In this document: in pieces, positions 1-13,400 of the stretch | Layout of the letters: each line of letters starts with the position of its first letter | Position numbering within the stretch: the first letter of the stretch is position 1 | DNA from: Opisthorchis felineus | Lineage: Eukaryota > Platyhelminthes > Trematoda > Opisthorchiida > Opisthorchiidae | NCBI GenBank assembly: GCA_004794785.1 | Contig: SJOL01006482.1 | Span: forward strand, 558,727-622,726 | Direction of reading: 5' to 3' | DNA: 64,000 bases | The notes under the pieces: generated by a model | What the model was told of the DNA's origin: nothing | Seen by the model: the letters and a program-made list of their open reading frames with translations, nothing else | The model's database searches: none | Program-made: the position numbers and the translations under genes

Positions 1-1
1 C

Positions 2-545
2 CAGAACGAGTGTTTCCTCGGATATTTATCTGCGGTATCCAGCTCCGATGCAACCTGCTCAGGTAAAGGGTTAGAGGCGCTCAGCGTAGTTATGGTGGCC
101 AGGTGATCTTCTGTCGTGGAAACTGTGGCCAACCGGAGAGTTTGGTGCATATTTTGCAGTCCTGCTGGATCATGCATGATGCCAGATGTGCTCGTCATAA
201 TCGGGTTGCAAGGGAACTCGCGAAGTGTCTCCGTCGCCTGGGATACACTGTCTTCGAGGAGTTGAGAGCACCTACTTTGACGTCCTTCATCAAGCCTGAC
301 CTGATCGCTGTTCGGGAGCGCCGAGCAACTGTGATAGACCTAAGCATAGTCTCGGATGGGCGCGGAGTGACTGTATGAAATGAGAAGAAGCAGAAGTATG
401 GTGCTGATGAATATTCCCTCGCCATAAGCTTAGCCCTACGAACAACTGTTTGTGACGTTGACTTTTTGGTCCACCAATCGATGACCATCTCTTATCGAGG
501 TATCTGATTTCCTCAATCAGCCAAGGCTGTTATTGGACTGGGACC
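2..545 (+). mobile_element. R2-clade non-LTR retrotransposon, 3' end (zinc knuckle plus restriction-like endonuclease), decayed
   Basis: The open part (103-378) encodes the C-terminal region typical of R2-type LINEs. A CCHC knuckle is seen at residues C4, C8, H16 and C21 (spacing 3-7-4, the R2 spacing). It is followed by a basic stretch with RCARHN and by a KPDLIAV motif, which is the PD part of the restriction-like endonuclease that nicks the target in this clade, and then by VIDLSIVSD. After a TGA at 376-378 the same frame continues with recognisable R2 sequence (KYGADEYSL, then TISYRG near 490-505) to about 545. Upstream of 103 the similarity seems to move to another frame, so there is also a frameshift. 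The reverse transcriptase would lie left of the window. I see no 28S rDNA downstream, so this is a dispersed copy. Family call is by motif and spacing; the exact lineage (R2, R4, NeSL) is open. Confidence 0.72.
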
Positions 546-2229
546 TCCTAAGGCCACATTCAGCGAATGTTGTTTGCTTGCCATTGTGGGCTCTCTGTGT
601 ACGTACGACACTTTTATGCGTGGTATATGGCGTTGAGTGTACATTCTTGCCGTTGAATCCCACACCGGACCCAGTATGACGAACCCTTTGTGCCTGATGT
701 GCGAGTCTTGACTGTGCTAGTGCTTACCGCGCCTTGTAGAGCGCTCAGCATTGTTTGTCCCTTCTTCGGTTGTTGGTCTTTACACGCGTGGTTCCGTACT
801 AAAAATTCTTACATACGTTGGGATTCATCACCTCTGACTGGAACAGTTGGTGGCATGACTTCGAATGGACGCTTCTTTCTTTTTACCTACTATCCTTCTG
901 TAACCATTCCACATTCATCGCTTGCATTCACCTGTTATGTTTGTGACCATGCTCTTAAAAAATAAACGATAGCAAACTTTCTGAGCCTCTGTGGTTCAAG
1001 ACATTGCCCCGATAATGCGTGGTCTTGAAGGCATGTGGATAGGTAAGCATTGTATTAGCTGCCAGACGCTTCTTCGGACAGGCTGAAGGGATCAATGTTA
1101 AGTAAACAGGGTCCACCGGTCGCTTATGAGACGGAAGCGCAAGAATTGGCACCCTGAGGATGTATACTATTGGAATGTGTTAGAAAGTATTCCTTTACAG
1201 GATAACAGGACGGAGCACAGCTCCTTGTTCCTCGGTTACTCTGCATGGCTTAAGCTTCTTATATATTTGAATGGTTCGGTCGTGGCTGGAAGGTAAAGAA
1301 AAGAAATAGTATGTCATTAGAAGAAACTGGTACAACGGGGCCAAAATCGGCGCAGCATACTAAAAACGTTCTCAAATCAGCGTGAGAAAGCCAGTGGCAA
1401 AGCCTTTCCATATCAGGTGTCCCCGAATTCTTTCTTTGGAGGTTTTCACCTACGAAAGATAACCAAAAGCTCACAGCGGATATCCTTAAAGAGCATAAAA
1501 ATGACAATTGAGGATACTATTGTTCATTTCCAACTGGTGGGTGACATACCGTTGGGCGAAATCGTAATAGCACAGTTAGAATAATGGCAGGAATGACGAT
1601 GATGATGATGCCGGCGTTCAGCAATGCGTGGGAGCCGAAATTGGCACGATCTAAACGCAGGGGATATCGGGGCAGTTAGGTGCAATCGGCACTGGATTAG
1701 TATGACGAGAATTCGGCCTAAAGGAAAATTGCACGCTAGAATGATGGCACTGACGTAATAATAATGTTTATTCCCGGATGGTGGGGTTGTACCGTCAGGC
1801 GTGTTATAAAACATTAGAGTTTTCAAATTAGACTGATAATCGCCGCAAGAATCAGATGCCCTTAAGCTGTCAGGATATTTCTTGAAGCCATAGGGAGCAA
1901 AATGAGGATGACCAACCACACTTGGGTCAGACGGGGAAGAAAGAGGTCATCTACCACGAAAGTGTAGGTTTCGCTGAAGTGGAGTGAATTCACCGGGTCG
2001 AAAATGTGTGAACACTCGCTGATCAGGCTAAGTAGAGCAACAAAATTGTCGCCATTGCATGGAGATCAATTGTCGTAATTGGAAGAATAAAATGCTCTGT
2101 TGGCGGGACGGGGACTGCGCACAATACGAGGGTCAGTGATCGGGAGTGGTGAAATAGATTCTGCGGACTGAGACGGGCCTGCTGGCTCCAGTAATACCCT
2201 CGGCCAGGAAGTAGCAGAGAGAGGCGAAA
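546..2229. other. No gene recognised
   Basis: Only short open frames without recognisable motifs. There is no long repeat that I can match elsewhere in the window. Likely old unrecognisable repeat or spacer DNA. Confidence 0.5.
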
Positions 2230-2600
2230 CGTCAAACTGAATGTGGCAGTCGCTGTTCCGTTATCGAGAGGTCGTACTTAAGTTCGCGGATAGCCCCGTA
2301 TATGGACGTTTTATGAGACCTAGTTCTTGTGGCTAGGGTAAGGCAGGGGTTGGCGACAGAGTTAAACCAGCACAGGTCATGGAAATTCTTGGGTCCATTC
2401 ATGGCGAAGCCCGGTTCGTTGCATACATTCACGCAAGACAATAAGGCAGATTCATCTGGATGTGGGACGCAAAACTGGAAAAAGGGGGTTCTTGGATGCG
2501 CCAGGCTATTAGGTGGACTGCAGCCAAAAACGAATTGCGCCCAGAAGGGGTTACAATTTATAGCTGTTGTCGCGATGCGATGGTGTCTTATCCAAAGAAC
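2230..2600 (+). repeat. Dispersed non-coding repeat, copy A
   Basis: This stretch matches 18,010-18,400 in the same orientation and order. Shared landmarks are GTCGTACTTA..TTC..GGA.AGCCCCG near 2,270, ACCAGCAC.GGTCA near 2,366, a GTCCATT landmark near 2,392, and ACTGC.GCC.AAAA near 2,517. The two copies differ by many substitutions and indels. I recognise no protein in any frame and no terminal repeats. It may be part of an LTR, a SINE or a DNA transposon; the family is unknown to me. Confidence 0.6.
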
Positions 2601-5019
2601 GCAACTCACAATTTACCTAGGGATGATAAAGAATGGTTTTGAGTAACTAAATCAAATGGGTGTGGCCGTTTGTGAATATAAGGGACGTGGAATGGCTAGA
2701 TGGTGCACCGCTCAAGCCATAGTTAGTTAGGTAGTCGTCCATCAAGCTATTTAGAAAGGACAGAGGCGAGTGGGCGGAATACAACATCATGGTTTGAGCG
2801 TATGTCCCATTGTAGCCAGTTGGAGTGAACGGATGCTTAGCTAGCAGGCAGTTGTGGACGTGGGCCTACCTTGCAGGGCTGGGCCACACTCATTCAGGAA
2901 GTGACCAACGAGTTGGAGTGGAAAACAAGTTACCAGTTGTGAAGTATGGCGAACAGAAGCCTACGTAGTGGGTGTGATGGACGTCTGTTATTACAGACAC
3001 CAGCAGCGCAGAAAGGGGTGCCAGCTTATTCCACCTTTTGGGATGGTCCAGAGGAGCTAATGATTCGAAGCCCCAAAAGAGCTCTACATTCACATCAGTG
3101 CGCCTGAGGTTAAGTGAAGTTATGATAACGAGGGCAGAATTATTGTTTGGAATGCCTCGCGATGTGATCGCACAGTAGCAGCAAGTGAGTGGAGTTCGGG
3201 CGACTCCCGGTTGGGCTGATGCCTAAGCGAAAAGAAAATCATGTTGGGCGGAGATAGGCAGAGGGCCGGGTGCGTGCGGTCACTAAGAGTTTCTCAAATA
3301 AATGATCTTTGGTATAGAAAGTTATCTGATGCACTAGAACAGGGTTGAAATACGCGGAGAAGTTCCAACATCTGGCATTGGTGGTTTAGTAGGAAGATCC
3401 CAGGACTGGTCTTGAAATTTATCTCACGCACAGAGTTCAGTTGGCGCAAGAATGGACAAAATTTGAAAATTTCAGAACGATAGGGAAATTGATCTCTGTA
3501 TGGTAGCCCCTAGGGCTGTAGTGAATCACTCTCTGTTAATATAAAATTCACCTGTTACGAGCCCACCTACCCAAGAATCAAGATTTTTGCCTCGCGGACT
3601 CATCCTTCGGAGCTTAAAGAATAAACCACAGGAAATTGCAACCACCCTGAAATGTTATTCGTGATACTCTGGAGTTTACGGGGGCATTGCCTCTTATAGG
3701 TGACGGAAATCCGGAGGGATGCTCCTCGGGAGCATCAGCATTCAAACGGATCGCCATGTAAATCCTACCGGAGGGCTTTTTGTTCTAGTACCTTTGGTGC
3801 ACCTGAGGTTCGCTTGCTTTGGGGGAAGGTGGGATCAAGATTACGTACGGTGTCAGGTAAATGCTGGGAGCTAATCAACCACCGTTAATGTCAGGCATTG
3901 TTTTACCTCCAATGGTTCACTCATCCTTGTTTAGCTTGAACTGTTTGGAAATCGGGAGGATTTCTTCATCCCTGTGAATTATTGCTTCCTCTGTTTGATT
4001 TGAAAACAGTATAGGTTTTTGGTTTCTTTCCAATTTCTAGAAGCCGGTTGTACTGTCTATATAAACTTGGCCTGGTTGAAAACATCATCAAGCCTGCCAG
4101 TTTTTCAATCAGTAAGTTCAATCACTTTAGTAATTTAGCTTCCAATTTCTAACATAGAAAACCGGACGTGTGATTCAACTTTTTTCAGTTGGGTTTATCG
4201 ATCTTTCGACCGTGAGTTTTCGTTGAAGGTTTCCAGCCAGTTTCTTGGTGCCAGGTCAGGAGGACAAAGTAAAGTGCATTTAGCTTGGCGGTCAGAGAAG
4301 CTGATTGTATGGTGCGCCGGTGACTACACTCAAGCCACGTGTAAATTGCATATTGTGAGACGCTTTCTAACTAGTGTGAAATTTTTATTCTGGTTACACA
4401 CGGGCTTTACCCGAAAAGGTACCTGTGTGCTGGTGTACATCAGTGAAAGGAAGAAAAACCTTTCGAAACTACTTGAACGGTGTGGCTTCAGTGCAGACTA
4501 CAGTTTAACCCAAAAATTTCGCGGTCGGTGAACAATCAAAAATGTGATGTATGCGAAAGCCGGCTGACTACCTTACTTGAGCTGATAATCAAGCTTTTTG
4601 TGCTTGTGTGATTCACCAAATTAAATCTGTCGCAGGGTTTTCATCAGGTTTCATGAATAGCTTGGGGATATGTGCGGTTGGCGGCTGTTTTAGGGACGTA
4701 GAGCCTGAATTGTGAAGTGCCTCCATGAACGTTCATGGGTTTTTGCTACCTTTTGAGATCTTATTTCATACACCTGAAGAATTAACGATCTGAGGCTTGA
4801 ACCTTAACACATTCTGCATTCCCCTCCAGAACCAGACTCGTGTTTTCATCCGGCCCCGGTAAGATGCGCTTTTCAGTTCCGAAAACTTGCATTCGGTGTG
4901 ATGTTGTCTTACTAAATCCTCCACGGTCTCCGAGCAGGAAGCGGCTGCGTAGTGCTTGGCAAATGACAGTAGCCAAGTCTATATGAAAGATAAGTCCTCT
5001 GTCAATGGGCCGCCTAACA
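2601..5019. other. No gene recognised
   Basis: The stretch holds a few open segments (for example 3,700-3,888 and 4,223-4,531) with no motif I can name. The 3' part lies just upstream of the gypsy reverse transcriptase and could hold decayed gag or protease sequence, but I cannot see a protease DTG or a gag knuckle. Confidence 0.45.
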
Positions 5020-6130
5020 CAAGGCCACGAAAATAAAAGGGTTGAATTTTTCTCAAAACTTGGTTCGGAAGATGCCTACCTGCAAGCTCCGGTCATACCC
5101 ACATCAAGGCTACTGTTGAGGAGTCATGCCCACAAAATCTGTTTCAATATCCTTTCGTTTTGCAGTGAAGACTTCTCCTACTCTTTTTCAGCAGCCCATG
5201 GACATAACTTGAAGACGCTGCTTACTTAAATGATATCCAAAAAGGATGAGATAAAAAGGACCTCTAATTTTAGCTGGAAAGAGCCTTCAAATGACCCTGT
5301 AAGTATGGGTTCCAAGCCCCTCCTAAGAAGTATATTGTCACCCCGTGGAAGCTCAGATACTTCGGTTTTAGTTCCCACCAGCGTGGCAAACGACTCGAAC
5401 CAGACAACGTAGCGGCAATCAAAGCGATTCCGCCCCCATTTGACGTGCCGGTTTAACATTATTTTCTTGGTATGGCCATTAAGATGCCTGCTTTCCGGAA
5501 CTTATTCGCACAAGGATCCCACTTAATCGACTGCTGACTAATGATACTAAATGCACGAGAACAACAGTGTGTCAACGGTCATTTGAGAGAATCAAAGAAT
5601 TACTCGTCTTGAACCCGCTTCCCAAGCATTTAGCTCCTGAAATGCTACCTGTGGTGGCAGTGGATGCATTCAATTACAATGTTGATGGCGTCACACCTCA
5701 TATTTTTTCCGATGGATCAGAGAAGGTGACTGAACATGTGGCTCGTTTTCGCAATCCAGCTGAACGAAATTATAGTCAGATTGAAAAGGAAGCAATATTC
5801 ATTTTTGCAGCACAGGCGCTTCATAAATTTATATACAGTCAACAGTTTACTCTACTGAACGATTTTAGGACCCTTCTAAGTGCGTTCGGATGGGAGAAAG
5901 GCCTAAGCGACTAGGCTGCCAACCGATTGCAGCATTAAGCGGAAACTTTTCTAGGCTACGACTTTTTGAATAAATATGAAACAAACACTCCCTACGTCCA
6001 GCCATATTCGCAATCGCGGCTCAGCGAATCTCATAGGGCAGTTGTTGAAGACGCAACGATCTCATTTGTCTGTGTTGAGGCGGACGCCAATCGCGTCGTC
6101 ACGGAAGCTGTCTGGGCCTTTCTTATAAAC
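5020..6130 (+). mobile_element. Ty3/gypsy pol fragment: reverse transcriptase and RNase H, decayed
   Basis: Reverse transcriptase begins with FFSKLGSEDAYLQ near 5,044-5,085, which corresponds to the family's KLDLSDAYLQ, so the first catalytic Asp is kept in a changed context. The palm continues to about 5,220 and is then damaged. The frame is picked up again near 5,405 (PDNVAAIKAIPPP). The RNase H part (5,567-5,914) shows FERIKELL, a degenerate form of the DASPYGVG motif, then RNPAERNYSQIEKEA and HKFIYSQQFTLLNDF, where the family has YTDHKPL. A further stretch to about 6,120 resembles the connector that follows (SQSRLSESHRAVVEDA). Several frameshifts and stops make it non-functional. No LTR was identified. 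The integrase part lies at 7,655-7,960, separated by about 1.5 kb. Confidence 0.85.
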
Positions 6131-7654
6131 ATGGTTTTGATTCTTTTCGTCGATTCTTATTGCGTGCACCTTGAATCCCCGGTTTGATTGCTGGAAACAT
6201 TCTATAGTACACAAATCTTAAGTCTCCCGTGGATCCTCGACGTTCGCCTGAATTGGAATTTTGGAACCTTTAGAACCAATATGACCAGAACAAAATATGA
6301 CAAGTTAGTTCATAGTTTGTGGAACTTCGAACTTGACAACTTAGTGGACAGTACATCCGATAGCTTTGTTGATTGTAACATTCCTGTTCCTCAACCTCAT
6401 TTGTTATCCCGTCACTCTCCACCTGGGTCAAGCACGGCTGGTAATGTAGACATCCTGTAAAAATTAGGTTAGAAAATGATATAGTGAAGGAAGAAACCGC
6501 AAAAGGGCTAAAGGAGCTAGAAAGTAGAAATTGGAGGTTAGCGTATCAAAAGAAGCTGCTCTTGCAGTATGAGTCCTTTGTCAACGAAATTTCGATTTCA
6601 GGTGACAGCGGATATGGGTTTTCATCCAGTAGCCAAAAGGTCTGAAGTTTATTTCAAAGGTTCACCGAGAAGGAGCGCGATGACAACGGCCTTCCACAAG
6701 TCTGTGTATAAAAAACACCGCAGGCGGGATTCGGAGCGCGGCTCATGAAAAGAACGACTAACATGTTGACCAGTGCGCCAAGATGCTTGCCGCTGACTTG
6801 CCAAGAACAGACATGAATAAGCTTGAAGGTAATTCTGTGGATTTTGCAAGTTTATGAAAGTTTACCAATTGAGCGTAGCTGGTCGACTAGTTGAGAACAG
6901 TAACATGTTGATATACCTCCACTCTTGCTGTGGTGAGGCAAAAACGCCAAGGCACTGTTCTCAACGGGACATTTCATCAAATTTGCTTATGAAACCGCAC
7001 TGCGTACGCCCACAGCCGGAGCGCTGGTACTGCAGAAAAGTGTGCTACGGCTAAGTGTTTCCGATAATGTCGAAGGCAGCGTCCATCTGACCAGAAATAT
7101 ATCATTTGATGCTTTGATTGGGAAACAGTGTTGCTTTGTCTCCTTTTTCTCATTGTGTACAACATTATTCCCCGTTTTGTTGTTCCGGTTATATGCCCAT
7201 GCCGTCTTCCTTGTTTTTGACCTGCACACAAACCGCTCTTCTATTTTGTCGTCGCACGTATTATTTAAACCAACACATGGGTTTCGCTATCTTGTGGCCA
7301 CCTTGCCTTGAGTTGGCGTGGACTTTGGAATACCGTTAGGAAGTAGCAGTTCATAAACAGGGTTATATGAGCCGGCGTAATCCTGCGATTTAAGACACGC
7401 ATTTGTTGATAAACCTCAATTATGACAGTCTGACTTTTGAGGTTTCACGTGTAGCTCGAAGTGCCCCAGCCGGCTGCTGTAAATAATCTATACATAGCTG
7501 CTATTTAAGAGACCGGTAGACGCGAGGGTGTATTGCAAGAAGTCCTGAAACTCATTCCACTTTGCTGGCCCAGAAAGAACGTAAATCCAAAAAAAAGTAA
7601 TGCGCCAATCATCAAGAATGGCTATCAATCGTTATTGGTTGTGAAGTGATTGCT
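6131..7654. other. Interval between gypsy RNase H and integrase
   Basis: A complete gypsy element would have only a short connector here, so most of this 1.5 kb is probably inserted or rearranged DNA. One short segment (6,470-6,640) reads as a charged, helix-like peptide, but I recognise no family. Confidence 0.4.
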
Positions 7655-7960
7655 GAGAAAACAATTGTTCCAAAGGTCCTCCAATACCGCGCACTCAAAC
7701 AGTTCCACAGTGGTCATCCAGGAGTGTGCCGATCAAAATCGTTGGTTAGAGGCTACGTTTCTTAGCCCAGCCTGGATACGGAATTACAAATGCATTGCCG
7801 AAGTTGTCTGCGATGCACTTAAGTTGCAAAGAATCCACAACGATGTAAACCAGAAGGTTGGCATGTGCCGCGGCAACATGGCAACGCCTACACATGGATT
7901 TCTGGGTCCACTGTGTGGCCTAAACTATCTTATAATCGGTAGGCCCAATTCAGTCGTAAC
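7655..7960 (+). mobile_element. Ty3/gypsy integrase N-terminal region, decayed
   Basis: The frame starting at 7,655 reads VPKVLQYRALKQFHSGHPGV, a clear match to the HHCC region of gypsy integrases, where H..GHPG is diagnostic. It is followed by CRSKSLVRGY, a stop, then a degenerate CxxC region. A frame change leads to GFLGPLCGLNYLII near 7,900, which corresponds to the start of the catalytic core (DFAGP..G..YLI.VD); the catalytic Asp is lost here. Same strand and order as the reverse transcriptase at 5,020-6,130, so both are likely from one element. No 3' LTR seen. Confidence 0.78.
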
Positions 7961-9499
7961 TGCTAGGCGTCCTCAGGTAACCATAGTGTCCTGTTCCGCC
8001 CGTCTCTTAGACGGCAGTCTCATAGCAGTGGCGCTAAGCCTGGTTCTGTCGTGCGTTTGAATTTTCATCACATATTTATAGAGTTTGACCGTATCCCTTA
8101 CTTTTCTTTGAGCTCCAGTAATATTGCATCTGCACCCGCTGACGTCTACATTTTCTCCAGGATATGGTAGGATATATGCTGCCAGATGCATGGGCAACCT
8201 GTATTACGATACTTTAGCCTAGATTTTGGCGCCTGGCTGGCTAAACTAAGACAATTGCAGGTGAGTGCCAACTCTGCGTAACTTTCTTTTTAGTGGTGAG
8301 GGCGGTTGAATAGTAATGGTGATCGTTAAATTGTTGTTTGGCACGTAATCTTCCTGTTACGATTGTACTTCGGCGTAAATTTTGGTATTTCAACTACCGC
8401 AAATGCTTGGCGTCGCAATTTCGTTGACGTGAAATCTTCATGAGTCCAGGCAACGCGAGCCGCTGAAAATTGAGTATTTCACCCAAAATATTCCACCGCT
8501 GGGAATGTGCTACGTCCAACAGAATTAAGCCGTATGTAATACTCAATCCAAACTTTCCCAACAACAAACTCGTCGGAAGTTTTAGTTCGTGAGCTCGACA
8601 ATTCCTCGGGTTGAGTCAATTGCCGTATTTACTACAAAGAAAGCTGTGCCTCGTGCCCTAAGGAGGTCGTGAATAAAAAGTGAAACCGCCTAACCGTTGC
8701 TTAGTTAGTCTCCTCGTTACGGACACATGCCCGGTGTTTCCCTTTCTTGGTCAAAATTGTCTGCGTGAAACCTAGTTTCATTTGAGGACGGTATGTGTGG
8801 GGGATTGATTGAACAGTCGTGAGGTTACTCTTTTCAAACTCATCACCTCGGTGTAAAGTATGTAGTTTGTGGCAACTTTGACGGCGTAGTTAAGTTGTGT
8901 TCGATGCGCAGACATCAGAAAGCCTGGGCACAGTAAGCTTTCGGATTGATACTGGCGCTACTGTCCAAGCCGCAACGTCTAAATCTTGACCCGCTGTTTT
9001 TACAGATATGCCCAATACTATTTTATCGATTGTCAATGGGACCTCTTGGTCCGTCCTCCGCTAAGCGTAGAGCCAAAACTTTTATTACGATTTTTGCCTC
9101 CCCAAAAGTATAGACGGAGACTCTCTTGGTGTTTACAATTCTCGGCTTATATTAATGTGAACAAAATGCGCAGTGGATTTAGCAGTCGCCGACGGCAAAT
9201 TCTTAGGCACATTGTCAACCAGCAGCAAACTAAACAGAGTGCCAGAAAAAAAGGGCAATAGAGGTGACATTCGTAGAAATTTCCATGTGTTGATTTCTAT
9301 GGTTTCAGAATAATATTGTGATGTGATACATTGTCATTTTTGCATCTGGTAATCATGTTTGCTCTCGGAAGCCTTTGTCCCTAGCCTCAGAACTGGTATG
9401 CAGGACACAGTGTTGTCAGACAATTTTGAGTTGGAGGAAGCGTACCTCTATTTTCTTACTGGTTGTGGGATATCTATTATGAGTGTGATATTAATTCAG
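7961..9499. other. No gene recognised
   Basis: No recognisable coding motif. The last part (9,359-9,499) may already belong to the N-terminal side of the Penelope-like element that follows. Confidence 0.4.
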
Positions 9500-10450
9500 C
9501 GGAAATGGTGTTTGATCGACAGTGGCAAAAGGCGGAGTACAGAAAACAGCCAACGTTTTACCCAAAAACACAACGACGTACCGTCACCTTCAGAACAAGC
9601 AGACAGCCGAACTTATGAGAAAAATAGAAGATCAAGAAAACATCTGGATTTCTACAAAATTAAAAAGCATTAGAAATTGAAGCTCTACGACTCAGAAGCT
9701 GCCCAATCATATGGAATTTCGCAGGTTTATAAAGAAACGTTACCAATGCGTCCAATCGTTCCATAACCGGGAAGGCCTGTATAGGATATTTCGAGAAAAG
9801 GAAGATATCGGTTTGGGCATCGCACTAGTGTATCTGAATAGTCAGTCAATGGTACAATATAGTCAAAGCGGAGCTGTGACTCTATCAGTGATTCCGAAAT
9901 GATGGCCACCTAGGAAGCTTCCTATGGAAATGCTTACAAAATCAACGATGGGCTAGTTTGTTAACACAACCCTAGCTGAGGAGGATTACTCTTGCATATA
10001 TAGAAAATCGCGGAATAGACTGCAAGACATATGAGGCAGCGTCAAATAACCACCACTTTCAAACCTGCAGACACGCTGCAAAGAGCCCTCGCAAAACCAA
10101 AGGAAAGATTGAATGCTACGATAAGACGAAAGCAATCTACAGACTTAAATGCGAAATCAACTCAGTACCAAAATCTGTTTTATAACTATCACTTACCACT
10201 TGGGGAAAATATAAGCCTAGGCAGTAGAAGGAACGTTAACCAGGCTATGTCCACAGTGACGACGTCTCATCGATTGGTAATTGAACGCATGGGTACAACC
10301 CAGCTTTTCAGCCCGACAAACCAACCAGTGACCGACTAACGCACCTGAATCACCAAAACGTCCGCAGCATCACCAGATGGTTGCATTTCTTCCAAAAAAC
10401 CGGAAAAAGTCATCAGACTCTTAGTATTCTTGAGTACCCTGGATTGACAA
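9500..10450 (+). mobile_element. Penelope-like element, reverse transcriptase core and linker, decayed
   Basis: The strongest signal is at 9,710-9,760, which reads YGISQVYKETLPMRPIV. This is the Penelope-family motif YGLPK.HK...P.RPIVS at the start of the reverse transcriptase palm. Most of the palm is missing or too decayed to follow. At about 10,050 the segment FKPADTLQRALAKPKERLN matches the linker before the GIY-YIG endonuclease. In the next frame it continues KAIYRLKCEINSV, corresponding to the VY.I.C start of that domain. The GIY-YIG motif itself is not readable. Frameshifts and stops show it is dead. No terminal repeats were identified. Confidence 0.65.
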
Positions 10451-13400
10451 GAATGTCTTTTTGCGGACTTTGATTCGAGATTATAGTCGTTGAAGCATTG
10501 ATTTGCCCAATTTGGGTATCCCTATTTCCGCTCAACATTTTGGCTGGGCCCCTCCGCTTTTTGAACTTCGTGCCGAGATCAAAATGATTCTGCTAAAATT
10601 TGTGTAGTTACAGTGTATGTCTAGATTTGTGTTTAGTGCTAAAATCATAATAATACGCAATAGAAGCTATATTGCATCGAGCGGTGCACACTCCGTGGTC
10701 TAGGATTCAAGTGCAGCCAAGTCTATCTTGCACCTACGGTGAGGTGCTGACTCGTTACTTTTCGCAACTAGGCCAGTGCCTACAGAGACTTTTTGTTGTT
10801 CATTATCAAAAGGCACGTTTGGTCCTTTGAGTGCTTGTAAGTTATTAGATGTTGAAGTTCGAATGCTTTCGGGACGTCAGATTGGCTCATTCGATATGAA
10901 AAGAAACGTGCAGTTCAAGAACCCGGTGCTATGCATCAGACACTACCACCTAGATACAACATCAAAGTCTCAGTTAGTCAAAAGTAGAATCTTTTGTTTC
11001 ATTAACCCTAACGCCTACATGTTTATCGATTGGCGCCGGGATCAAGCCACAGGAATGCCCAAAAACCATTGTTTCATTAACATGTCTGAGTGATATGAGG
11101 ACATAAAACCCAGGCAAGCGGACGCAAACGGGCCTAACATGAGTAGCCCGCCACTGATTTAATAAACAAATGAAGCAGGCACAACTGTGATGGTGCTAAC
11201 CGGAGCCAGATTCTAATACACAAAATCTGGAGAAATAACAAAATCCCTGTTGAGATGCTGGAGAGTGCTGTTCTGTTGTGGCAAGCTCAAGATTTAAAGA
11301 TGAGCGGCAGGGAGACAAGAGCCAGCTTACGTGTTTTGCAATTGCCACGCGCCCTGGACTTAATTCGGCAGACGTCACTTGATATCACTGAGTCTGCAAA
11401 AACCTGATAGTACGAAATTTTTTACTTCGTTGAGGAACTCTACTCGGCTTACATTTTATATCACGTGCTAAGTTTGATTTCATCTGGTCCAGCATCTGCG
11501 CGGTAGAGCTATGGAGGTTGAATCCTGCGTCACTGCACGCACTTATGTATCGTCATGCTAAGCAGACTAGGTCTGCACGCTGAGCAGCATGATACGATGA
11601 AGCACAACCAAAACTGGCACTTTCCCATGGGCCACAGGATAGTAGGTTCGACATCAATCTCACGCGAAATAAAGTGAACGCCCATTTCAATGCATGATCG
11701 CGTCGGACGTTAGTTCGCCCTTGGTTTTGGGCTTATTACCGCGAAGAGTTTGCTTTACTAGCTTTTGGGAGGTTACCGAGGGAATGAGTGAGCCACCATT
11801 GTCTAACCGCAAGGACCAAGAAACCCACCGTTCGTTACACTGGTACGAGTTGACTCTCTATAGGTAAAAAAAGACCACGGCAGCTGTATCTAGAAATAAG
11901 TGTTGCGATCGTGCCAAGTGATCGTCTGTTTTCAGAAACTGCGGCGCAGAGATTGAAACAGACTCTCCTCAGCTTGGTCCGGAAAGACCAGCTAATCGCA
12001 ACATTGTACGTTGTGCAGCACAGAAATGTCACTGGCAAAAGCTGTTTATAGGCATTCTGCGAGCCACCACTGGACCGCTGCTAAGCTCAAAATGATAGCA
12101 TAAAACAAATAACAATGAAAATAAAAATAAAAATAAAATATGATGTTTTTCGAAGACATCTAAGGAAAAAATAAAAATTTATTTTGAAAAAAAATCAGAA
12201 CGCACCTGACTGACTAGTATATGTTGTCCAAACTACTACTTAGGTGGCGCTCAACCTCCCAAAGGATGATGGTGCACTCAGATCCTTACAATATAAGGTA
12301 GTGTTTGCATGCCTGCTCTTGTCAGAACACAGATAACGGGTATAGTTAACCTATTTTCTGATGTCTCAGCGATGACATACACGGACATGACGGAGGTATT
12401 TATCCAGCTTTAGAGTTGAGTTGTTGCACACCATGCAGTAAAAAATTGTGCCAGTTCTTGATCACGGGTAAAAGGTTATGAACCCTCTGTCTTTTGCGGA
12501 AGTTTGTGAACCAAAATGCTCGGGACGTTAGAAAAGCGATTTCATACCTTCGGAGACTTATGCCAGAGTCACGTAAAGAGGAAAAACATTTGTTGGGCAT
12601 AAAATGCGAGCGTTAGTGGAGGCCGTAAAATAATTTTCAACAGCGACATTGCTTTGAGTTATTTCCATACGCGAAAAGCAGGGTTTCTGAGTGTATGTAA
12701 TTTTCCATCCACCAAGAAGCCACGACTATAATTAGACAAGTCAGTTAAGTTTTTCACCCATTATTCTTACCAGCAGAAAAAATCTCGTTGCTTCAGGTAA
12801 CAGCCGACAAAACACTGAAAGCGAACCGATGAGCAAGGTATTGCACCTCCTGTATGTTTGAAGTATTTTACAGATGCGTGCATGGCCAACTATAACCAGA
12901 GATTTCACCCTACGTTGTTGATTCTGGGTCTGCCAAACCACCTTATTGCTAAAGGGCTGTGTGCAAAATAGGTTTGTCTGCTTGTGATATTGTTTCATCT
13001 GCGTAACACACTTCTCGAGCCTAATCACGTAATAGTTTTTCTCGTAATTTGCTGCGCAGATAAAGACATCACAGGCTGTTTTTGGTAGTTAGTGTTCTCG
13101 TTCTAATTTTTGTGGATTTTTGTGGATCTGATCTTATTATTTTATGCTCATAAAAGCTGCCTACAATTATTTTCCATGGACTTTCAAAACTACTTTATCT
13201 GGTGTGTTGTGCTCAATATCAAGAAAAATCCGGTGTTGTTGCAAGCAGGTGTGACTCCCCCTGGGTTTGTAAAGCATATTTATTGGGTATTTGTTTGCAG
13301 GTTCTTCACAACTTGGCATTATCTTTGCGCATTTGTCTCCCCTCGTAGGTCGATGATCGACCCAATATCCAGCAAACTGATAACAGCATACCAGGTTGAA

